Below are positions 22,601-34,600 of a DNA stretch of 64,000 nt, piece by piece. Under the pieces are notes generated by a model. The model was given only the letters and a program-made list of their open reading frames with translations. It was not told where the DNA came from and made no database searches. Made by a program: the position numbers and the translations under genes. This DNA comes from Acanthococcus lagerstroemiae. Lineage: Eukaryota > Arthropoda > Insecta > Hemiptera > Eriococcidae. Every line of letters starts with the position of its first letter. The first letter of the stretch is position 1. The stretch covers positions 69,384,914-69,448,913 of the forward strand of contig CM063109.1 in the NCBI GenBank assembly GCA_031841125.1, written 5' to 3'.

Positions 22601-25600
22601 TTGAGTCTGCTTTTCTATAGTGACGAATTATGTTAACAACATCGGGTATGACCGCGGTTAGCATAATCTGTCACTGCAGAAACATGTACCTACTTGGCCA
22701 CTTCTTACACTGAGCCGAGTATAATAATGTGTACCCGGTAATAAATTCGTATAGTTGAAAAAAAAATCACGATTGTCCTTACTAGCGGTTTGAAAACAAC
22801 AAATTATTGTTACCCATTCAGAGCTGTCAATGCGGGTTGACGACAAAAACGGTAACTTGCTGTAAGAAGAGCAATGTTCCTAAAACTGACCAATTTTTAC
22901 AATTTTTTCGCATGGGTAAATATGTGTCCCAGTACCCCAGAAAATAATTTAAAAAAAAAAATTATCTGGATGGTCGTGATCCGAAATTTTCGCTGTTTTC
23001 AAAATGTTTTGCTCTCAATAAAAGATATGAAGAGTGAGTCCTCTCTGCACGTTCAGAAATGTCTGAACGAAAAGCCACCCTGGTCAACATCCATTCGTGT
23101 GTTGCCATCAGAGATGCAGAGCAAAAGTTTATTGGTGAATCCTACCGATCCTCCAAACTTGAAGTTCGTCCGAAGTCCCCCTTTGCGAAAAAAGGTGCCC
23201 CAGTCTCCAAAAAATCCCATATTCTGATGGAAAAAACCGAAAATCGAATATTTTTTGAAAATGGTCATGAAAATGATGAAGTTGCTTTTCTAAGTTACCT
23301 ACGGAACTGTGCAGCATTAGAACAAAGTCTCATATCTCCGCTTGTGGCTCTTGGATCTTGTTTAGCTCTCCAGATCTGGGAACGCGATTTGTATATTCTG
23401 TGAGATTCAATCGCCTCCAGAGCTGTCGGAAGGAAATCGTGAGAGGAGGATTAAAAATCGGATCTTTTTTATTATTTCTTTTCCATTGGAAATCCAATTC
23501 TGATTAGATGTGAGAGGGTGAGAATACGAAGCCGAGGTGGATCAGCGGAATTTCAAAAAAATCTATCCGCTCTCGAACCAAAGCTCGGGATTCACCAACT
23601 TACAATTTTCTCAAAATAGAGGTAACGAATTACTAGAACTGTTTGCTTCTTGCCTCGCCGAATGCGAGTATCGTATCAGATGGAGTTGTTTGATCCATCC
23701 CCCTGATTTGGGCCCCAGACTGAAGATTTCATTTTCCAGCTCGGCGAAATTAGCTTGGTTTGAAAAGTTGTATAAAATATTGGCGTTTCAACATTTTAGC
23801 AAATTTGTTTTGAAACGAAGTATTCTTGCCGATCAAAAGTGGGCTTCCAGATCACCCTCCATCCCGCCGGCAATAAGGCCTAAAAAGATAATACCTAAAT
23901 AAAGAGTTAAGGAAAAGTGGTATTTTTTTCACTTTTCAGTGAGAGCAAATACCCTAGCATATCACTTCGTGTAAGCTCTCTCTCTCTCTTACCATTTCCT
24001 GTTTTGCGGGGGGGGGGGGGGGTAGGGTAAAATGACACTCCTTCCCCTCAGCATCGGTGACATTAATGGTTCTGGAATATTCTGTCAGAAATATTGAATG
24101 TCACGCTTGCAGTTTTTCTCTTTCTGTAAGTTGGCTTCACCTGTTATGCCCCTCGCCTTCGTCTTAGCCCTCTTCAGCTCGGAATCACCGGTCGAATTAC
24201 TTCCGATTGTTGCGAGTTGGTATAATTGAATAGAAATTTGATTGTCCGATCAATTTTTTCATCTTCCTGACGAATTTTGGTGGACTCGGAAATCGGTTTT
24301 CGCAACTTCCAGACGATCAATCTCCACGTTTTGCTGTCCGTCGGTTTCTTCGAGATGAAATTGCTGGAGCCTACATTTCCGGTATTTCGTAATAATTTCC
24401 GATCGAATTATCTGGAATATCGGACACGTATTTTATTATCGTATATGAGAGTCCCACTGGTAGATTAACGATCGAAATTACTCGCATAAATTCGTCGGTT
24501 TTGTGGGAAACATCCATAATTTTTACTTACAAGTAGGTATATACGCTGCGAACCGTTAAACGGGCATAACTTCAATATTCGCAGCCACTCTTTTTTGCGA
24601 TTATAAAATCTGACGTAACGAGTTAAATATATTTAGAATAATTATCTCGTAGCGTGTTATTTTTTTTTTCTTTTATTCTTCTTAGATCGAACTGTGTCGT
24701 TCGGTGTGTGTATATTTATGTATGTGGTGTTCCATTCAAGCACCTACTCAAACTCACAAGCCTCTCTATTTGCAGGTAATTTCCTGTTACCTTATCGAGT
24801 AAAGACTACCCGCCTTCGGTGCCAGAATTGGTTATCCGGTTCTCTCCTCCAATCTTCTATGTGGATGATGTGTGTAACGTAAATCTGAAGGCATAGGTTT
24901 CTCTTGCAAAACTGTTCGGGTTGACCCATTTTACGCAATCAGATAGTGTATTATTCGGAGGAGGAATGCTCTTTTGGATTAATTGTTTTTGGAGGCTATC
25001 ATCGTTTGGCATTCGACTCGCACAATGCAAATGTAATAAGTGGTCACTTAATTGTGGAGTGTATTGGCCCTGCCTGCCTGCGCTGTGACAGACTTATCCA
25101 GACTCTAGAATGAATCCTTGATTTGGGAAGCGATTTTCCCTTTTGGGAAGAAATTATTTTATCGCATTATTTGAGGTCTCGGTTTTGTTTTGTCGGGAAA
25201 CGAAAGGCGCACTGCTGCACGTTCAAAAGAATCAGCCGGAAGGAGTCGTGTTCGATTTTTCATAATTTGATGGAGAAAAGTATGCAGTTATGTGGTATGC
25301 GATTGCCTACTTGTGTGGTGTATTGAATTTAGATATTGTTGATGTATACGTATGAATGTGTGTTTTAAAGTTCATATACTGGTTTCTGTTCATTTCTCGT
25401 ATAGCATTGTGTAGGCCGAATTTCAGTGAGCCACACTTAGTATTGGTTATATTATCGAATGCTTTTGGGTTTCTGATTGAGGATATTGTGCAAGCAGTAC
25501 CTCAGATTTGGAGTCCGAGTTGTCAACACTAGAAGCGTATCAAAGATTTTTAGTGTCGAGGAGGGCTTATGTGGAGTTGGGAATACCTTGAAACACTAAC

Positions 25601-28600
25601 TGCGAGCAAAGTGAGCAAACATTTTTTGAATTTTCCCCCAATTTGAGTAAAATATAATGCTTTTGTGGACTTTTCTGAGGGGGGGGGGGGGAGGCATAGA
25701 CCGCCGCTGTATACTTGCTTGCTCGGCAGTGTAAGTCGAATAGCCGGTAAGTCGAATAGCCGTTTCTTTTTAAAATTACATGAGTTGAGAACCAGCTACC
25801 CTCATCAGTCAAATTCTCATCATGTGTTGAATTTAACAGTTTTCTGTTGTTCATCTGTCGTATAGAATTGAGAAGATACCTGCTGTTTTGAAGTTCGTAC
25901 CTATTTCACTTGTGAGTAGCGTATGTTTTGTTAGTTGAGCCGCTGATGATAGGATAACGCCTGAAAACGTTTTGACAAAAAATACGCTGCTTTCAAGTGA
26001 AATTGGTGTAAACTTCAAGAACTGTAGATATAGGTAACGAAACCTCTCGAGGCTATTGATGGATTCAGAACTGAGAAGAGTCTATATCCAAGATGTTACA
26101 GTTAAGGGAAGTCACGGATAAGTCCTAGGTTTTCGAAAATGGTTATGTAGGTTGCAGAAAAGTTATGTTTTTTTTTAGAATATCACACATTCGTGGAAAA
26201 GACTCGGAATTTTGCATGAAAGTCGTGGATTTTTGGTTTATTTGCTGAAATTCGGAATGTTCTGTCAGTCGATTATTTCTAACGATGGTGGTCAAAAATT
26301 CTATAGAAAAAGCACCGAACATTCTTTGATAAAAGTGTGTAGGTCTGCAGATGTAATATGGAGATGAGATGCAATCATCAAACACCATCTTCCCGAATCC
26401 GCTGGCAGAGTTTAGAATTGAAATTTAGTCGTCCTACTCATTTCCACTTCTAGTGCAGTACAGTGCAGTGTACTATTTTATTTGAAATTTTATAGTCCTC
26501 CCCATCTTCCTTTCCTATTACAAAATGGCATTTCAGCGTAAAAATAATGTGTGCAACTTTTCATTAAAAAATATTAATATGTAATTTTTGCCCGAGAAAC
26601 TGGAAATTCGCCCTTGAAATCCGGAGGGTTTGGATGATTTTTTTTTTGAGACGTTTTCAGGATTAATAAAGAAATTTAAAATATTTAAAATTACTAAACT
26701 TGTTTATGTCGCTTCAAGATTTCAAAATTTTTGTGAGATTCTTGCACTATACTTTAGAGCTTTTACCAGGGCTGGTTGGCTGAGTGGACAGCACGTTGGT
26801 CTCGGAATCCGAAGGGTAGCAACTCGTTAGATTTCGACCTAGGCCTGTTTTTCGGCCAGAAGGGAAGAGGGTTAAGCCCTGACGTCTCTGAAATAATGCT
26901 CGAAAGGGCGGATTCCACGGCTTGGGCTGAGAGTAAATTAAAAATAGATTCTCCGGTTCCCCAAGCTCCCCAGAAATCCTTCATTCTGAAAAATGACCTT
27001 CAAAAGTCCCCCATTTCGGTGTAAAATCTTCCAAAACTTGGAAAAGATAGCATTTTTTCAAATGAAGTGAAAATTGTGATTTTTTTTTCAAAAGCTATGA
27101 AAAATCAATCGCCATGAGTGGTATCTTGGGATCCCTGTGTGTATGTTGGTGCATACAGAAAAATTATAAGATTGCTGTAGCCCCTTTCCCGCTAGAGAAA
27201 CTAATTGACAGAAAAATTTACCTATGAACTGGGGAACTGAAGTCGAAAAAGTGTTCCAAGGGAACCAAAGCTGGGCCTGGAACCCCCCCAAAATTATTGA
27301 ATACTATTGGATCCAGAGCTTAGAAATAATAAATTTACTAGAGCCAATTTCTGGCTCCGGTCGCGGCTCAGGGACCTTCAACCTCTCCCTCCTCCTTTCT
27401 AAAAAAAAACTGGAGTCGGAGCCAATACTACATTTTTGGTTGAGCTAGAGCTGGAGCCGTCAAGAATTTTTCTGCAGGATCTGGAGTTGGAGCGGAACTG
27501 GAGCTGTGCTTAAGATTTTTCCAAATATTAAGTTAAGAATCTTCAGCCCTTTCTCAAGCTCTGGTGGGACAATTCCAGGACTGAATGAAACTTTGTGTGA
27601 CTTTTTTAGATTTACTTGAGACTCTTCAAGTCTTCTCGCATGCTCGCTAAGATGCGTTTAAGTTTGTTTCAGATTTTTGTAAGCCTCTTCTACGTGTGTT
27701 GAAGACTCGTTAAGATTGTTTAAGGCTTTTCCAGACCTAATATAGTCTACTTAATCATCACCTTTAAGACCCTGAGACAAGTTTATACTTGCGGCTCTTC
27801 TTGGCCTGTTTCAGACTATTTCAGAGTTGATTAAAACCTCTTGAAACTATTCTGAACATTAGGACTTGACTGAGGCCTCTATGAGACTCTTCCAAACTTG
27901 TTCAAGACTCTTAACGTTTCTAACATTTTTCAAGACTCTTTAAGACTTTTCTAAGATTCTTCGAGACATATGTTTGAGACTATATGAAGTTTTTCCCGAT
28001 TCATTTTAAGACTACTCTAGACTGGCGTAAGACTTCTCGGGACTTGACATTTTCAGCTTAAGGACTTTCCAGATTTTCACGGCTTATCGCGTGTTTTAGA
28101 AAAATGCTTTCATACGTGTTGTCGACTATCTTTGAGGCTCTTCTAGATTCGTTTACGTCTACTACAGGCTTACTGGAGACTGTTCTAAGCTTGATTGAGA
28201 CTTCTTGAAACGCTTCCAGACTGTCTAGAATTCTTTTAAGGCTCATCCAGAACAGTGTGAGATTCTGTAAAGCTTTTCTAAATTGGTTTAACTCTCTTCA
28301 ATGGTTCTTTAAGACTTCCACTCACGGTTTAGCGACTAGATCGATAGTGAGCAGATTTGAAATGGCAGAGTTATAAATAAAATACAATGCGTCAAAATTT
28401 TCAGTTCCAAAAGAATATCAGCAAAGCTATTTTAATCTCCCTTCTCCATATCAAAAAAATGACGTATAAGATCACAGAACAGTAATGGATTTGTACGTCC
28501 TAATTTCAACTGATTGAATTCGAATTTGGATCCTTTTGAGCATCCGATTATCTGCCAAGTATCTCTCGATACTGACCGACCACAATCAGGCGGCAATCGG

Positions 28601-31600
28601 ATACCCAAATAGGACCAAATGCGAGCCTTAATCAGTACAAACATCCTGACTTGTTGGGTGGTGTCCACAAAAAAGTACCGAAAAGACTCCTATTAGGAGA
28701 CAGCGCGGTGGATGAGAGAGATTTGTTCTTGGGCATTCCAATTTAAAATGAGTCTTCATGCTCATCAGCCTTGATTTGATACCAGCGATTCTGTACCTGT
28801 TCATGTTGAAGTCCGCTGACCATAAGTTTTCCCCCATGAGCTCGAAGCCGACCCTTTTTACAAGAAAGAGTTATCACAGTTCTTGATGGTAGGGGGTGTT
28901 CAGCGTGGCAAAAAGATCCAGTTTCTCAGTCTAGTTGCCTGGTTATTGCTTAATGAATAGGGCCATAACCAACTCCTTGTATCAAGAAGGGCCAACCATA
29001 TTTCAAGGTGGAGTAAACCAAATCTTCAGGGGGGGGGGGAATTTCAGCGCAGGGATAGAGTTACATTGTATTGTTATGGAGAAGCAAATTAAGTTGTACA
29101 TCCTCCGTGGTTACGGCCCTGTGAATATCAGAATTATAATATAAATTTTAAATGAGAAATAAACGAAAAGTGTTATTAATAGAAGTAATAGAAGGTCAAT
29201 TTTAACATTGTAATTTTTGCGTAAGGATTGGGGGGGGGCAACTGAGTAAGTTGCAGGCTCGAGCTACAGGCCGGTTCTCCTAGCCCTATTACTACTTGTT
29301 AGCCATTTGACGCTTTTTCTGGCGAGATATCCTGAGGTTCTTCAACTCCTCAAGCTAGTTTTATCTACAGACTACTTCAGAATGTAGAGGCTGACATGCG
29401 ATGTAAGGAACAACCCGATCGTGTTATTTATTAACCTGTTAACAGGTACACAAGTTCATTATGTGACTGGCTACCAATTCGCCTATTCGTATTTTATTCA
29501 GTAATCGAGAAATCGAGTATTACTCAGCTGCGAAAGAGGTTTCAAGAGCAATTGAAAGGTGTGGCTTACGGTTTCGATTGTTCAAAATTGAATGTAGAAA
29601 CCAGCGTGTTTTATTCGGTCATTAATTTTGTAAATGTACGAGTAACGTCGCTGTCATCGAGACCAAAAAAATGGTCTCCGGTTTCATCTTTCCTGACATC
29701 ATTGTCATCCTGGACAGCTTAGGGAGAATAATTGCTCTTAATTTTCCGTCAAAGAGTTCGTCTTGTTTATTTCTGTTTTTTTTTTTTCTTCTTTTTTTTC
29801 CCACTAGAAATCGAAGCTTTACGCAATAGGTACCCATACTAATTACATTAAACGGATGTACATGTTCTGAATGTATAAAATGTACATTGAGAACATTTTT
29901 TATCGTTACCAAAGTCGTGTAACTTTTTCTTCTGTTCACATTTGCTATTGTTGAGGTAACATTGTCTTCGCACTTCGTAGAACTGTCGTTTTGATTTCGA
30001 TAAGAAGAACATATTGCGAATTGCAGTAGATAAGTAGTGAGTGCTTCAAGGGTGTGTTTGTGTGCTCGAAGTTGTACTTGCTTGTATGGTTCTGTGGTTG
30101 TCTTGATGTCCGCAAATGGAATGAATATGCGCGAGTGAATCATTAAAACTTTGGGTCATTGGCTATTAAGTCATAACCATATGTGCCACCCCCTTCCCCG
30201 AACAAAGCATTTTTGATTAGCAAATGCGCGCATTTTTGAATTCGCTCGGCCCCCTTTGGTTATTTATTGAACTTCATTGGTCGGCAATTGATGACCAGCT
30301 GACGTAGCCCGTCCAAAACTGGATCAGAGTATATTCACAAAATTACCTTCCTTGTGGAGGGAGGACAAGTTGAAAGTATGTTTAAGCACTCGTCGAGAGT
30401 AACGAAAGACTTCCTGAACAAGTGTGGCACGTTCTAAAAATTCGAGGAGCTATAAAAGGCTCCGAAGTTGGGAAAATAATAAATTTGATAGAACTGCGAA
30501 AATGCTTTGAAAATTTACGTAGCGAGTTGTTGCCTACTGGCAATATTGAGGAAATCTATTCGTGTGATTATCTAAAATGCATAAAGTATTACACGTTTTT
30601 GAGTATTTCATCGAAATAAATCGAGAGCTTGTGAAATTTGTATTCTGTTTTATGCGTTCAGTGACGTTTTCTCATTTTCCATTTCCTTTTCCTCCTCCTA
30701 CCTTTTTTTCCTTACCATCTTGTACTTATAATCCGCAAAATGTTTTTCGGTGATACTTTTCTTATCGTCTGTCGAGTCCCTCGATGTCGTTCTTACGCAC
30801 TTTGAGTTGGTTGTTTGTTGTTTCAGGCTTGCTTTTTCTATTTCTTTTCTTGCTTTAATTTTTTCTAGTTTTTTTTGGTTTTGTTTTCGCATTCAAACGG
30901 TTTTTTTTTCTTTCGCTGTTATTTTGGATCTTTTTTTAAATCGAACTTCCGTCTTCGCGGGTCTGTGAATTTTCCGCCGCCGGAGCTTCAAAGATTTTTG
31001 TGTTCAAGTTTTTCGTTCGAGTACCCGTAATCCGCCATGCGGTGCGATTTCTTTTCTTTGTTTTACCTTGCGGAATAAAAATATGTTTGTGATGTATCAC
31101 TAACTTTTCTTTGTGAGGGGGAGGGGGGGGGGGAGCTATGGGCAACTTGCAGGAGAATGTGAGATCGTAAGTTTTTAGTTTTTCTTCACTTTTTCGTTCC
31201 GGAACTTGAAACGACTTAACATGTGATCTGGGTAACCACCTTCCTATTCCTGGCAATACCACGCCTGAGAGATCTCTTGTGAGCTAGTCGGGATACTTAC
31301 TCAGGCTATCTGGGCTTTTCTTGGTCGGCCACTTACGCCGAGAGCACGTCCTCCGGTCGTAAGACAGGAAGGTGCGACCACAGACAAATGTAGGCATTTC
31401 TTTGTGGACACCCTGTTTTTGGGTCGTTCATGAAAAAATGCCATAAGGTGAAGTCCTTCTTTTTTTTTAATTTCCCTGTTGCTCCTTTGGCTTGAAACTT
31501 TCTTCAGGTACAGAGGAGAAACCTGGGTTCTATTTGAGACATTTTCCACAGAAACTGAACGATTCAGTTGTGAGCAGGAGAAAAAAATACAAAAAATTTA

Positions 31601-34600
31601 CCTTCAGCTCAAGTTTTTTTGTTCCTTGTGTCCGTCGACGAGTACTTTAGCATCCTTTGAGCTTGTTCTCCGAAATTGGAAAATCCTGTACTTCGTTTAG
31701 CTCGGCACCTATTCAGATGTTGTTAAGAGAATAGCGACCATTCAACTGTTTCGGAAAATATAAAAGTTAACCATTGTTTTATCATTTGAATGTTTATAGA
31801 AGGTACTGTAGTTTGAAATTCATCTCATTATATGCCTAAAATCTGTCCTCGGGCGCTCTCCCCTCCTCATTGGTGAACACGAAGAAATGTTCTTATTTGA
31901 AAAATTCGCAGAATGATAGGGGAATATTTGTTACTCCAATATCTGGCCTGACAAAGGATGGAAGACGGACTGTTTCGAGAGATTGATCGGTCGGGTGACA
32001 TAAGCAAGTAAGTAGGCAAACCGGCTTGCGACCAACCGAAACAAGAAGCAAGATAAGGAGACCAGGAGATTGACAGACAGATAAAACGGAAGCGAATGTC
32101 TGTGCAGAAGCAGATCAAAGCAAGTGATTTACAGCTGATCGTTTTTCGGAAGGAGAGATAGAGGGAGGAAAACATTTTTTTGACTATGAAAGACAACTTT
32201 TGCTAATTGGAAAATATTGAGATCAACTAACAAACAAACTAACAGATAAACGAAAGGTCTTCCTTTCCTTAATTTTTTCAACAGAGGGCAACTTTGATGG
32301 CAGCTAGTAGTACCTATTTTTTGCATAATGGCAGAGCCATAACCAAGAACGAGCATTTTCGGCTTTGTCTTTCTGTTTATTTGGATTACCCCTTCCCTTC
32401 CAAATAAGAAAGCTTACTTTTAGAGTTTCGGATGATTCATGGAGAAATGCGTAAGCCCTTTAGTCCCTTAAAATCTTGTTTGAGAGTCGCGTCAGCGCAT
32501 TCTGAATAATACCCTTTACCATGTGGCTGGACTTCCTGGTCGAAGCTCTAAGGTCGCACAGATCGGATGAAAATCATCTCAGCGATTATAATGCATCCCT
32601 TGGTACCTGTGGTTCGCTTCCGTTTTTCCAGTCGCAGATTCTTGAGTTGGATTTTCACGATGGCGCTGCGGTGTTTGTGAACTCATTATGTTACTCAAGA
32701 ATATTAGAGAAATAGAAAAAGTGAAAAGAAGCGAAGAACCGCCAACATGACAGTCCATTACTATAGTCGATAATAAGAAATGAGAATCTGGACGTTGCGG
32801 TGTGCAAATACGCTTTGAGAATTTCGTTTCCATACAGCTCGTTAATCGATTTCCAATCTTTTTTCTTCTTCTTGTTTAACAGTCAGACAAACCGAAGTTC
32901 GTTTCAGATGTAAATTAAATATCCCGAGTCTCCGACTGGTGCAGCTCCGCCTTCGGTCCGCCCGAGTGCTGTGTGCCGAATTTTCACACAATCGACCGTA
33001 AATTCCATTTCAATGGCTGCGAAAAATACCGAATATTTTCAAGGACGGCGTATTCGTTCTCTGTTTTATTTTGACCGCGTCATGTAGATCATTGTCTGAA
33101 ATTAAATCGTTAATGTGCGAATATTTTACAGAGTGTCCATCGGGACTGGCTTTAACTTACAAAAGTGAGACTGCCGCTTTGGGGGACCTCCATTCGCAAA
33201 GTTCGACAGTCTAGAGTAGGTACAGACAGACTGACGGTATAGTGATTCTCAAGACGAATGATATTGGGGAAAGTCGAAGGTGATCGTGTATTCTGTCTGT
33301 CGAACTAAAAGCACTTAAATCACGAGGAAATCGTAGGAGGATGGTGAGAAAATGTTTGTAGAAAAGATGTGGCAAAATCAGGCGATAGAATATCTATTCG
33401 TAAGAGAATACAGGTGCGGACAATTAAACGTCATTGGTGTTTTGGTGCTTTGCGATATGGTTATTAAATAATCGGAAGTAAATTTATATTTTTCTAATTA
33501 GTGAAGGGTTGTCTGCATGGGTAAATCATTTTGAAAAATTGAATCCGAAGCTCGAAATATCTGTGTGTTTATTTATTTATGTATCTCTGTGAAAGTTCTT
33601 TTTTTCTTCTTTTCATTTACGTAAAAATGAACATATTTGATCCAGAATTTCCCTTTCACTCTACCGCATACCTGTGCGCTTGAAGTCAACTGAAAATCAA
33701 ATTGGATGGTAGAATGTAGTTTGCTCTAAGCACAGCTGTGAATTTCGTTTTCAATGAGTATCCTCTTGAACGTTTTCGGATCCTCTCACTTGGTGGAGCG
33801 TATCGCGATGCACGCATGCCAAAGTGGCTCTCAAGACACCGCACCCCTGGCCCTTGAAACTGCCCTTTCGAGTATCGCATCATCAAATAGGAGGAATCTT
33901 TTCATTGCTTTCGTCGCGAAACTGTCCTGCTTTTCATGCATTTTTAGAAGCCAGCTCGTCTCTATTTTCAAAATTTCTTGGATAAGCAACCGGTGCTCCA
34001 TCCTAATATTGAGTAGCAAACACCGAGACCAATAATAATAAAGATGTCAAGTACCTCTTAGAAACGAGTTCTAATGTATAATTACCAAAATAATATTTTA
34101 TATTTTTTCACACAAAAAAAGTATTCGCGTGCTTAGGTCTTTAGGTAAAATGTAGCTCTGTAGCGTTACCACTTTTTTATTGAGCGCAGCTTGGGGTCTA
34201 GGAACTATAGTAATTGATAGTAATTATTGCAACCTCTGAACTAGTGACTAAATGAGTTTTTAGCTTCAGTTTTCGTACTTCAGTATGGAAGATCAAATCT
34301 CTGAGAGTAGAATGTTACAGATTATGAGGAAGGCGACGATTCCTTTCTACGTTACAAGACTGCAAGAATGACCCTGGTATTTACGAGGCGCTTGAGAGGT
34401 ACAATACGGCAAATAAGTATTGTGGAGCCATTTTTTTAAGCGGGAATTTTCTGAAAAGTAATTGTGGTGTTTTCTATGTAACATAAAATATCAAGAATCC
34501 CGCCTCGTATTTGTTCTGCTCATTTTTTGGGGGGAAGAAGGATGATTTTCACCCAAATTCTTGGAAAGTGTTGGACTACCAAAAAAAAGTTCAAGCAAAA

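Noticed and set aside
22874..23403. Overlapping 114-121 codon ORFs
   Set aside because: No recognisable domain, both strands equally open, no splice partners.
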